Assembly: GCA_964613305.1 (NCBI GenBank)
Contig: CAZTII010000042.1
Location: 1 to 16,049 of the forward strand
DNA length: 16,049 bases
Reading direction: 5' to 3'
Origin: CAZTII01 sp964613305
Lineage (GTDB): Bacteria; Bacillota_I; Bacilli_A; Erysipelotrichales; Erysipelotrichaceae
Shown: piece after piece, positions 1 to 7,184 of the stretch
Layout: each line of letters starts with the position of its first letter
Position numbering within the stretch: the stretch's first letter is position 1
Program-made: the position numbers and the translations under genes
The notes under the pieces: model-generated
What the model saw: only the letters and a program-made list of their open reading frames with translations
Database searches by the model: none
What the model was told of the DNA's origin: nothing

Positions 1-100
1 CTGTTTAAGGCACTTTGTGACAGTAGTTATAAAATTAAGTGTTGAAAACCCGATTATATTACAATTATCTAAAGTGTGTGAAAGTGGGGAACTGAACAAT

Positions 101-1516
101 ATGAATCAAGATACACATAATATTTCTCGTGATATTTTAATTGAAAGTCTGCCAATTATGGCATGGTTAAAAGATTTAGATGGCAATTATAGTTATGTTA
201 ATCAACATTTTTTAACTTATTTTAATAAACCTTTGGAAGATATTATAGGGAAGTCGACATATGATATTTGGCCTAAAGATATTGCGGACAAACTCGTTGA
301 AGGAGATCGTATTGTTCAGGAAACACTTTCTGTTTATGAAGGTGACGACACATTTTTTTGTGAAGATGGAGAAGAACGCTATTTTGTTTTTGTTAAACAG
401 CCTGTTTTTGACGATAAAGGTAAATTAGCTTGTACAGCTGGTTTTCGTTGGGAAGTTACAGATCGTGTAAAAGTAGAAAAAAATTTAGCGCATCGAACTG
501 ATTTTCAACGTGTGGTTATGAACTTAGCAGTTGAATTTGTAAATCTTCCCCTTAGCGAAATAGATAATGGCATCAATCGTTCACTAGCTCTAGTTGGTGA
601 GTATTTAAATCTTGATCGTGTGTATCGTTTTAGTTATTACTTTGACCATCGTATCATGGTAAATACCCATGAGTGGTGTGCAGAGGGAATATCCCCTGAA
701 ATAGAAAACTTACAAGCATTACCGATGGAATTTGTTCCTACATGGGTTAATGCTCATATAAATAATGAACAAACACATTTTCCGCGTGTCAAAGAGTTAC
801 CAATTGATCATCCAGTTCGTGAAATTCTTGATCCTCAAGGAGTTTTATCCATCATTACATTACCTTTATTTCATGAAGGTCATTGTTTTGGTTTTGTTGG
901 TTTTGATTCGGTAAAAGAAGAAAAAGATTGGAATGATTATGAAATTGCTTTATTAGAAGTCATGGCTGCGATACTAACAAACGTTGAAATACGACGTATA
1001 TATGAAAATGAGTTAGTAGAAGCAAAATCACAAGCGGAAATTAGTAATTTAGCGAAGAGCGAATTTTTAGCAAACATGAGTCATGAAATTAGAACACCAT
1101 TGCATGGTGTTGTTAGTATGATTAACTTACTTAAAGAAACAGAACTAACAAAAGAACAATTGGATTTTTTAGAGATGGCGGAATCATCATCAGAAACATT
1201 ATTGAATGTTATTAATGATATTTTAGACTTTTCTAAGATGGAAGCAGGCCGATTAGAGCTAGTGACAAGAATGTTTAATTTAGAAGATGAAATCTCTCGA
1301 ATCGCTTCTATTAATAGTGCCAAAGCAGCTGAAAAAAATATTGAATTATTAGTTCGTTTTGATCCTTCAGCACCAAGAATGGTGCAAGGAGATAATTTAC
1401 GTCTTCGTCAAGTAATTACTAATTTAGTATCGAACGCGCTTAAATTTACCGAAAAAGGACATGTTTTAATTGATGTTCAACTTGTTTCGTGTAATGCGAA
1501 TGAAGCAACAATTTAA
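101..1516 (+). CDS. Hybrid sensor histidine kinase, N-terminal part (PAS-GAF-HisKA-partial HATPase), cut by in-frame TAA
   Basis: This is the sensor and dimerisation half of a cytoplasmic hybrid kinase. Numbering from ATG 101, a PAS domain covers about residues 10-122 (contains IGKSTYDIWP), a GAF-like domain about 135-305, and a HisKA domain follows with phospho-acceptor His328 in SHEIRTP. The HATPase N box (DNLRLRQVITNLVSNALKF) is complete. No membrane segments are visible, so the signal sensed is probably intracellular. The frame ends at TAA 1514-1516, just before the G1 box, and continues in the same phase beyond it. The start is uncertain. ATG 101 has GGGGA ten bases upstream; GTG 17 has AAGG six bases upstream, and the frame is open to the window edge. 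As translated, this half cannot bind ATP normally and is probably inactive alone. Domain calls are secure; whether the break is real is not. Confidence 0.85.
   Translation: MNQDTHNISRDILIESLPIMAWLKDLDGNYSYVNQHFLTYFNKPLEDIIGKSTYDIWPKDIADKLVEGDRIVQETLSVYEGDDTFFCEDGEERYFVFVKQPVFDDKGKLACTAGFRWEVTDRVKVEKNLAHRTDFQRVVMNLAVEFVNLPLSEIDNGINRSLALVGEYLNLDRVYRFSYYFDHRIMVNTHEWCAEGISPEIENLQALPMEFVPTWVNAHINNEQTHFPRVKELPIDHPVREILDPQGVLSIITLPLFHEGHCFGFVGFDSVKEEKDWNDYEIALLEVMAAILTNVEIRRIYENELVEAKSQAEISNLAKSEFLANMSHEIRTPLHGVVSMINLLKETELTKEQLDFLEMAESSSETLLNVINDILDFSKMEAGRLELVTRMFNLEDEISRIASINSAKAAEKNIELLVRFDPSAPRMVQGDNLRLRQVITNLVSNALKFTEKGHVLIDVQLVSCNANEATI
1514..1516 (+). other. In-frame TAA nonsense codon inside the kinase ATP-binding domain
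   Basis: The reading phase is identical before and after this codon. The sense codons after it read ILVSDTGIGVPEDKREIIFE, a textbook G1 and F-box region with no start codon of its own. The codon sits in a beta-strand position (EATI-stop-ILVSDTG) where family members commonly have a charged residue such as Lys. A single AAA-to-TAA change would account for it. No insertion or deletion is needed. Confidence 0.9.
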
Positions 1517-1588
1517 ATATTAGTAAGCGATACTGGTATTGGTGTTCCTGAGGATAAGCGCGAAATTATATTTGAACAATTTGCTCAA

Positions 1589-3001
1589 GTGGATGGTTCT
1601 AGTAGTAGACGATATGGTGGTACTGGACTTGGTCTAGCGATATGTCGTCAACTTTTAGCACTAATGGGTAGTGATATGGAACTGACAAGTGAACTTGGAG
1701 AAGGGTCAACATTTAGTTTTACGGTTACTTTACCTTGGATTCCAACCAGTCAATTATCTGGGGAAGAACTCGCGTCATTAAAAGGTTTAAGGGCGTTAAT
1801 TGTCGATGATTTAGCGATTAATCGTCGTATTTTAAGTGAATATTTAACGAATTGGAAGGTAGAACACAATACTGCGACGAATTCTTTAAGTGCGCTTCGC
1901 TATATTACTAAGGCAACAGAAGAAGGTAAACCATATGATTTTATCTTATTAGATCAAGCGATGCCTGGAATGGATGGATTAGAGCTGGCGAAATTATTAT
2001 CATCGACGGAACGGTTATCGATGTCAAAAGTGATTTTAATGACTTCCATGTGGGGTTTATTAAATGATGATGAAGCAACAGATATGGGAATTGATGCGAT
2101 GTTACCAAAACCGATTGTTACAACCGATTTATTGAATGTCATCAATAATTGTTTGTTTGGTTTTAAATCGGTGGAAGAATATAAAAAGATGAATGGTATT
2201 CATACTGCGAAGAAAGAAGATATTGTAGAACAGAATCGTATGTTACAACAACATGTATTGGTTGTCGATGATCATGTGATTAATCGTAAAGCTGCTACGA
2301 TTATGATTGAAAAACTTGGGTATAAAGTATTTACTGCGGAAAATGGTTTAGAAGCGATTGGAATGTTACAACGCATGGATTTTGATTTTATCTTTATGGA
2401 TATACAAATGCCAATCATGGACGGTTTTGAAGCGACGATGGCAATTCGTGAATTGGGTGGCCGATATGTAGATATACCAATCATTGCCTTAACGGCGAAT
2501 GCGATGGAAAGTGATAAAGAGAAATGCATTGCGGCTGGAATGACAAATTATTTATCAAAACCAGTTGAAAAAGATAAATTAATGGCTTTATTAAAGAAAT
2601 ACCAACAAACAATTCAACCAGAAGATATCATTGTTAATTTACAAAGTTTCTCGTCGTTTAATAAAAATGATTTTATTGAACGCTATGGTAGAGATGTAGA
2701 TTTAGCCTCAGAGCTATTAACTGATTTTATGGAAGAGGGCTTAGATAATATCCAAGGAATATTGCAGGCGATTGAAAAGAATGATAGCTTAGCTGAAGGG
2801 TTATTGCATCGTTTTAAAGGTGCATGCAGTTATGTTAGTGCTGACCGTTTAAAAGAATTATGTGCCGTTTTAATGAAAAATATTAAAGATGAACGATGGC
2901 AGTCAACAAGTATTGTATCGAAAGGATTATTATCTTCTTGGGAAGATTTTACAGTTGAAGTAATGGATTGGTTAAACTCATTAAGAGGAACTGACGTATG
3001 A
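1589..3001 (+). CDS. Hybrid sensor histidine kinase, C-terminal part (G2 box, two receivers, HPt)
   Basis: This is the continuation of the same kinase, in phase with the upstream half. From GTG 1589 it holds the G2 box YGGTGLGLA (residues 9-17), a first receiver (about 66-190, phospho-Asp122 in LLDQAMPGMDG, Lys174), and a second receiver (about 222-340, Asp271 in FMDIQMPIMDG, Lys324). An HPt domain follows, with phospho-His407 in LLHRFKGA. GTG 1589 has no ribosome site and falls inside the ATP-binding domain, so it is only the first formal start after the TAA, not a believable gene start. All phosphorelay residues are intact, so decay is recent, or the protein is made by readthrough, or the stop is a sequence error. 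Its TGA stop overlaps the ATG of the HD-GYP gene (ATGA). Confidence 0.85.
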   Translation: MDGSSSRRYGGTGLGLAICRQLLALMGSDMELTSELGEGSTFSFTVTLPWIPTSQLSGEELASLKGLRALIVDDLAINRRILSEYLTNWKVEHNTATNSLSALRYITKATEEGKPYDFILLDQAMPGMDGLELAKLLSSTERLSMSKVILMTSMWGLLNDDEATDMGIDAMLPKPIVTTDLLNVINNCLFGFKSVEEYKKMNGIHTAKKEDIVEQNRMLQQHVLVVDDHVINRKAATIMIEKLGYKVFTAENGLEAIGMLQRMDFDFIFMDIQMPIMDGFEATMAIRELGGRYVDIPIIALTANAMESDKEKCIAAGMTNYLSKPVEKDKLMALLKKYQQTIQPEDIIVNLQSFSSFNKNDFIERYGRDVDLASELLTDFMEEGLDNIQGILQAIEKNDSLAEGLLHRFKGACSYVSADRLKELCAVLMKNIKDERWQSTSIVSKGLLSSWEDFTVEVMDWLNSLRGTDV

Positions 3002-3996
3002 AAGTATTAGTTGCAGATGATGAAACATTAAGTTTAAAAACATTGTGTTTTTATATGGAAAAATTAGGATATGAGGTATTTAAAGCAAGTGATGGTGAAG
3101 AAGCACTTCGTTGTTGGCGTAATGAGAAACCACATATTGTTTTAACTGATTGGAATATGCCAAAAATGAATGGGGTTGATTTATGCCTTAATATCCGTAG
3201 AGAAGAAATAGATTATACGTATATTATTTTTATTAGTTCAAGAGAAAGAACCAGTGATTTGTTAGAGGGATTTGACGCTGGTGCTGATGATTATTTAACG
3301 AAACCGATTATTCGTGATGAATTATATGCTCGTATTCGGGCGGCAGAACGTATTTTCTCACTACGTGATAAAGACATGATGATTAATGCATTGGCTAAAC
3401 TTGCAGAGGCAAGGGATCAAGATACTGGCTTTCATTTAGAACGTGTTCAAGAGTATAGTAAAGTGATTTGCGAAGCTTTATTGAATAAACCCCACTTATA
3501 CCCTGAAATTAATCGCCATTTTATTGAGACGGTGTATTCTACTAGTCCATTGCATGATATTGGAAAAGTTGGAATACCGGATCGTATCTTATTAAAGCCA
3601 GGTAAACTTTCACCGGAAGAATTTGATATCATGCAGAATCATACGTTGATTGGCTTTGATGCGATTAATAATGCCTATGAAAAAAATCCTCATGCATCCT
3701 ATTTGCGTATTTCTGCGGAGATAGCTCGCAGTCATCATGAACGATGGGACGGAACAGGTTATCCAGATGGCCTTTCTGGCAAGAATATACCGCTTTCTGC
3801 ACGCATTGTTGCGGTAGCGGATGTATTTGATGCCTTAACGTCAAAACGTGTTTATAAAGAGGCATTTCGTCATGAAATATCAAAACAGATTATGATTGAA
3901 GGAAGAGGAACACAGTTTGATCCAAATATTATTGATGCTTTCTTAGAAGTAGAAGATGATATTCATAAAATATCTAGATTATATCGTGATGAATAA
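2998..3996 (+). CDS. Response regulator with HD-GYP domain (predicted c-di-GMP phosphodiesterase)
   Basis: The 332-residue protein has an N-terminal receiver (residues 1-120; acidic pair D7/D8, phospho-site D51 in LTDWNMPKMNG, K102). A helical linker joins it to an HD-GYP domain. The HD pair is H186/D187 in LHDIGKVGIPDRILLKPGKL, and the HHERWDGTGYPDGL motif (246-259) is complete, including the GYP triplet. Proteins of this RpfG-like build hydrolyse cyclic di-GMP when phosphorylated, which affects motility, adhesion or biofilm. Its ATG overlaps the stop of the hybrid kinase, so the two are translationally coupled and very probably partners. If the kinase is truly dead, this regulator is an orphan or takes phosphate from another source. 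No GGDEF cyclase lies in the window. Confidence 0.93.
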   Translation: MKVLVADDETLSLKTLCFYMEKLGYEVFKASDGEEALRCWRNEKPHIVLTDWNMPKMNGVDLCLNIRREEIDYTYIIFISSRERTSDLLEGFDAGADDYLTKPIIRDELYARIRAAERIFSLRDKDMMINALAKLAEARDQDTGFHLERVQEYSKVICEALLNKPHLYPEINRHFIETVYSTSPLHDIGKVGIPDRILLKPGKLSPEEFDIMQNHTLIGFDAINNAYEKNPHASYLRISAEIARSHHERWDGTGYPDGLSGKNIPLSARIVAVADVFDALTSKRVYKEAFRHEISKQIMIEGRGTQFDPNIIDAFLEVEDDIHKISRLYRDE

Positions 3997-4012
3997 TCTA
4001 GATATTTTTTTT
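3971..4012 (+). terminator. Intrinsic terminator of the kinase/HD-GYP operon, stem overlapping the CDS end
   Basis: TATCTAGATTA (3971-3981) pairs perfectly with TAATCTAGATA (3994-4004) around a 12-base loop and is followed by eight T (4005-4012). The 5' arm is coding, and the 3' arm begins at the stop codon itself. Confidence 0.85.
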
Positions 4013-4040
4013 ATAAAAAAACAACTTTTTAAAGTTGTTT
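4013..4040 (-). terminator. Intrinsic terminator of the ABC importer operon
   Basis: AAACAACTTT (4019-4028) and AAAGTTGTTT (4031-4040) form a perfect inverted repeat. Read on the minus strand it is followed by a T run. It overlaps the stop codon of the ATPase gene and faces the + strand terminator next to it, so the convergent operons are insulated within about 70 bases. Confidence 0.75.
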
Positions 4041-4803
4041 AATTGAATAAATTTAATAAGTTTTCCCGATAAATCGCAATTAATTCATCTTCACAAAGAT
4101 CACTACTTTTCTTATCTAACACGATTTTTCCTTTATCTAACATAACGACTCTATCACTATATTCAATCGCATCTTTCATGTTATGAGAAATCATAATCGT
4201 TGTAATTTCATCTTTTAGGATAAGTTCTCGAGTTTTTGTCATGACCATCGCCGATGTTTTAGGATCTAAGGCAGCAGTATGTTCATCAAGCAATAGAACA
4301 TCTGGTTTTTTCATGGATGCCATAATTAGGGTTAATGATTGACGTTGACCGCCAGATAAGTATTTGACTTTAGTTTTTAGTTTTGTTTCTAATCCTAAAT
4401 CAAGAGTAGATAGTATTTCTTTGTATTGTTCAATACGATTTGGATTGATTAATGGTCTTAAACCAAATTTTTGTCCTTTTTTATCGTATAAACTCATATT
4501 TTCTAAAATGCTTAATGATGGAGATACACCTTGAGAAGGATTTTGATACACTCTACCGATGTATTGAGCACGATTTTCTTCTTTTAAATTGCTGATGCAC
4601 ACATCATCAACAAATATCTCACCACTATCACCGTGGATACTTCCAGCAATAATATTCATGAGGGTACTTTTACCACAACCATTTGAACCGATGATGGCAG
4701 TACATTTTCCTTTTTCAAACTCAATGTTGAAATTGTCGAAAACTACAATTTCATTTTCTTCACCTTTATTAAATGTTTTCGATAAATTTTTTACTCTAAT
4801 CAT
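4039..4803 (-). CDS. ABC transporter ATP-binding protein (TrpZ-type importer ATPase)
   Basis: This is the cytoplasmic ATPase that powers the importer encoded with it. Numbering from ATG 4803 (254 aa): Walker A GSNGCGKST at about 39-47, Q-loop Gln87, signature LSGGQ 149-153, Walker B LLLDEH with D173/E174, and the switch His207. All are intact. ATG 4803 is preferred because GGTGA sits just upstream; ATG 4815 would add four residues but has only an A-rich leader. The start overlaps the end of the permease gene, indicating coupling. It resembles the ATPases of the TrpXYZ/YphE-like group, found beside a BPD_transp_2 permease and an ABC_sub_bind lipoprotein. The specific substrate cannot be read from this subunit. 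Confidence 0.9.
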   Translation of the reverse strand: MIRVKNLSKTFNKGEENEIVVFDNFNIEFEKGKCTAIIGSNGCGKSTLMNIIAGSIHGDSGEIFVDDVCISNLKEENRAQYIGRVYQNPSQGVSPSLSILENMSLYDKKGQKFGLRPLINPNRIEQYKEILSTLDLGLETKLKTKVKYLSGGQRQSLTLIMASMKKPDVLLLDEHTAALDPKTSAMVMTKTRELILKDEITTIMISHNMKDAIEYSDRVVMLDKGKIVLDKKSSDLCEDELIAIYRENLLNLFN

Positions 4804-5716
4804 GTTCTTCACCATTCTTTTTATTCTTTTTAGAAAATAATGTTTGAGAGAAATTATTGTATGTTAAAAATGAAACAACAATAATGGCACTTAATGCTTT
4901 TAAATCGGTTGGTTTAAACTTAAGGGCAATCGCTAATCCACTAATTTCCATATAAATGATAGCACCAATGATAGCTCGCGTAGTTCCATTGATGTGATGG
5001 GATTTTCTAAGGATGCCATCACCGATAATAACGGAAGCAAGAGCAGTAACAATAATGGAATTGCTTAACGTAATATCAACGAAACCAAGATTTTGAACAA
5101 AGAGAGCACCGCTAAGAGATGCAAGGGAAGTGGATATCATCATACCAATGATTTTATATTTTGAACTATTTTCACCAATGTTTTGTACCAACTTTTCATT
5201 ATCACCAGTTGCGATTAATAAGTAACCGACTTCAGTTTTAAAGAATAAATCGATAATTAATTTAATTAGCACTACAATAATAATTAATGTGAGTATTTTA
5301 TCATACGATAAAAGAATTTTGTTGTTGGTAAAATGTTGTAAGATAGAACATTCTTTATAAATACTAGGGGTTTTAAATAATGAGACATTAGCTTTATCCA
5401 TTACCCTCAGATTGACTGAATAGAGAAAAGTCATCGTTAATATTCCGGCTAGAAGCGGTTTTATTTTCATTTTAGTAAATAGGATAGCGCTGATTAGTCC
5501 TGGTATAACACCGATAATTGTTGTAAGGATTGTCGCTGTTACAGCACTTGTTCCTTTGTATACAAAACTGGCAAATACAAATCCGCCAAAAGCGAACGCA
5601 CCTTCTACAGTTAAATCAGCGATATCTAAAATTTTATATGAAATATACACACCCATCGCTAGAATGGCGTATATTAATCCTTGTTCAAATGATGACATTA
5701 TAAAGCCTAAATTCAT
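4796..5716 (-). CDS. ABC transporter permease (TrpY-type, BPD_transp_2 family)
   Basis: The 306-residue integral membrane protein has roughly eight hydrophobic segments. The cytoplasmic loop at about residues 178-198 (GYLLIATGDNEKLVQNIGEN) matches the ATPase-docking loop of branched-chain/sugar-type permeases (LivH/RbsC superfamily). A Lys-rich C-terminus ends in the cytoplasm. A good ribosome site, AGGGGTG, lies upstream of ATG 5716. Only 26 bases separate it from the lipoprotein gene, and it overlaps the ATPase gene downstream. One permease gene implies a homodimeric channel. The gene order of lipoprotein, permease and ATPase is that of TrpXYZ operons. Confidence 0.9.
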   Translation of the reverse strand: MNLGFIMSSFEQGLIYAILAMGVYISYKILDIADLTVEGAFAFGGFVFASFVYKGTSAVTATILTTIIGVIPGLISAILFTKMKIKPLLAGILTMTFLYSVNLRVMDKANVSLFKTPSIYKECSILQHFTNNKILLSYDKILTLIIIVVLIKLIIDLFFKTEVGYLLIATGDNEKLVQNIGENSSKYKIIGMMISTSLASLSGALFVQNLGFVDITLSNSIIVTALASVIIGDGILRKSHHINGTTRAIIGAIIYMEISGLAIALKFKPTDLKALSAIIVVSFLTYNNFSQTLFSKKNKKNGEEHD

Positions 5717-5742
5717 AGAAATTCACCCCTTAATTTGTTGTA

Positions 5743-6711
5743 CTATTTTAATAATTCGTTAACGTTAAGTCCTAAAGCTTTCTCAGTTTCTTCGTTAATA
5801 ACTAAGCGTAGGTTGCTAGCTGTTTGAAATGGCATGTCGCTTGGTTTTTTACCATCAACTAATATTTCTTTGGCCATATCGGCAGCTTGTTTTCCCATTT
5901 CGTAATAACTTGATGCCATACTTACTAAAGCGCCGCCACCAACTTGAGATTCTTCAGCAACAACAGAAATCTTTTTAGCAGCAATCATTTTTTCTGATAC
6001 AAGTGTGATTGAAGAAGCAATCATGTTATCAGATAATAAATACATTACATCAACATCAGGTAATAAGACATCAAGTGCTGGAGCGATTTCGCTAATTTGA
6101 CTAATACCAGAAACTTTTAATGTATAACCTAATTCTTTCGCGATAACTTCTAACTCTTTTAATTGCATTTCAGAGTTGCTTTCTTTTGTTGAATAAATAA
6201 CACCGATAACTTTTGCTTCTGGTGCTAATTTTTTAAACATTGATACTTGTTCACGTACTGGTCCTTGATCAGATACACCAGTAATGCATCCACCTGATTT
6301 TGTCACTGATTCAACTAATCCTGATTCTACTGGATTACTTACTGCTGAGAATACAATTGGTGTTTTTCCTTCTGTTTTTTCATCAGAAACTTGTTTTGAT
6401 GCTTGAGCGGATGGAGTTGCGATAGCGTAAATTAAATCCACTTTATTAGAAACATAATTCGTTGCGATCGTTACAGCGTTTGGTAGTTCGCCTTGAGCAT
6501 TTCCAACTTCAAAGGTACATTTAAGACCAAGTTCATTAAAACGGTCTTGGAAGCCTTTTAAAGCGTCGTCTAATGCTGGATGTGATACTAATTGATTCAC
6601 ACCGATAACGTATGTTTTATCTTCTGTTGGTTTTGTTGCTGTTTTTGTGCCACATGATGTGACTAATAATAGCGCTAGCGCCATCATTAACAATGACTTC
6701 ATTTTTTTCAT
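5743..6711 (-). CDS. ABC transporter substrate-binding lipoprotein (TrpX-type, ABC_sub_bind family)
   Basis: This is the extracellular ligand-binding lipoprotein of the importer. From ATG 6711 (322 aa) it has a lipoprotein signal peptide with lipobox LVTSC and lipid-anchored Cys20. A two-lobed periplasmic-binding fold of the ABC_sub_bind (TrpX/YtxM-like) group follows; GVNQLVSHPALDD and PIVFSAVSNPV are typical. The start is fixed by AAGGAG upstream and by the signal peptide. The frame can be extended to 6873, but that stretch is T-box RNA, not protein. Family members are described as importers of Trp or Tyr. The T-box in front points to an aromatic amino acid, most likely Phe by the specifier. 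Production should rise when the matching tRNA is uncharged. Confidence 0.9.
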   Translation of the reverse strand: MKKMKSLLMMALALLLVTSCGTKTATKPTEDKTYVIGVNQLVSHPALDDALKGFQDRFNELGLKCTFEVGNAQGELPNAVTIATNYVSNKVDLIYAIATPSAQASKQVSDEKTEGKTPIVFSAVSNPVESGLVESVTKSGGCITGVSDQGPVREQVSMFKKLAPEAKVIGVIYSTKESNSEMQLKELEVIAKELGYTLKVSGISQISEIAPALDVLLPDVDVMYLLSDNMIASSITLVSEKMIAAKKISVVAEESQVGGGALVSMASSYYEMGKQAADMAKEILVDGKKPSDMPFQTASNLRLVINEETEKALGLNVNELLK

Positions 6712-6741
6712 AACTTTCTCCTTAGTTGTGCTTGAATATGC

Positions 6742-6786
6742 AAAAATAGCTTTCATCCTATCGATTTGATAGGGACGAAAGCTATT
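6742..6786 (-). terminator. T-box attenuator terminator
   Basis: The long hairpin has an outer stem AATAGCTTTC/GAAAGCTATT and an inner stem CCTATC/GATAGG, followed by five T. It competes with the antiterminator formed by the adjacent T-box sequence. It lies about 30 bases upstream of the lipoprotein ATG. Confidence 0.9.
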
Positions 6787-7011
6787 CCGTGGTACCACCC
6801 TTATTATGACAAAGTCATCGCTTAGCGAGGTCAAATAACCTCCGTTCCGATATCGTGGAACAATCGAATTCATCTACACGCCGTAGTTTTCAATGAATTG
6901 GCTCGAAAGTGAATATTACATATGTTCTACTAATTAGGATTCCACCAACACCTAACTCTCTGTATAGTTCGCATATCTTTCTCTTTGTCATCGCTTGTTG
7001 ATATTCAAGAT
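6742..7011 (-). ncRNA. T-box leader riboswitch controlling the ABC importer
   Basis: On the minus strand the leader shows every T-box landmark. The stem I distal motifs are AGAGAG and GGTGTTGGTGGAA (about 6938-6962). The stem I 3' end is CACTTTCGAGC, where CTTTC pairs with GAAAG on the 5' side. A possible stem III is GTTCC/GGAAC. The T-box AAGGGTGGTACCACGG lies at 6787-6802. An attenuator hairpin with arms AGCTTTC/GAAAGCT and a TTTTT tail covers 6742-6786. Aligned with the glyQS-type stem I geometry, the specifier triplet just before ACTTTC is TTC (Phe). The variable T-box base is T, which matches an A73 discriminator (tRNA-Phe and tRNA-Tyr have A73; tRNA-Trp has G73). The riboswitch call is secure; the amino-acid assignment is tentative. 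Confidence 0.93.
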
Positions 7012-7017
7012 AAAAAT

Positions 7018-7046
7018 AGTTTACATGATTAATGAATAATTGTCAA
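7018..7046 (-). promoter_or_regulatory. Sigma-A promoter of the T-box/ABC operon
   Basis: TTGACA (7046-7041), a 17-base spacer and TAAACT (7023-7018), read on the minus strand. The predicted transcript starts near 7011, just before stem I of the T-box. Confidence 0.75.
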
Positions 7047-7083
7047 CAAAAATGAAAAAAATGGAAGTTTGATTTACAAATAG

Positions 7084-7113
7084 TTGAAAATATTTCAATA
7101 AATAAGGTAACAT
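7084..7113 (+). promoter_or_regulatory. Possible promoter for the DUF2207/glycerate kinase operon
   Basis: TTGAAA (7084-7089), an 18-base spacer and TAACAT (7108-7113) is the best sigma-A-like pair in the divergent intergenic region. The match is modest. Confidence 0.35.
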
Positions 7114-7184
7114 ACTTACAAGGTATATTTATGAAGTAAAAAATGATACAATCAAATAAAATAAACATCATAAGGAGGAAGCTT

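Larger units (their letters stand above)
101..3001 (+). pseudogene. Complete hybrid histidine kinase frame, interrupted once
   Basis: Read through the single TAA, the frame encodes one protein of about 966 positions with the order PAS-GAF-HisKA-HATPase-REC-REC-HPt. This is a normal length and domain order for a multi-step phosphorelay kinase. His328, both receiver Asp residues and the HPt His are all present. The likely final phospho-acceptor is the receiver of the HD-GYP protein encoded next. Apart from the one codon there is no frameshift, deletion or loss of catalytic motif. Confidence 0.75.

Noticed and set aside
1..45. Possible C-terminus of an upstream gene (frame ending TGA 43-45)
   Set aside because: Only 14 codons are visible and nothing is recognisable; it cannot be told from chance.
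3447..3883. Antisense open frames inside the HD-GYP gene
   Set aside because: They lie opposite conserved catalytic motifs, lack ribosome sites and have no recognisable protein features.
6712..6873. N-terminal extension of the substrate-binding lipoprotein (54 more residues)
   Set aside because: The stretch is the T-box antiterminator/terminator region; the signal peptide and AAGGAG fix the start at 6711.
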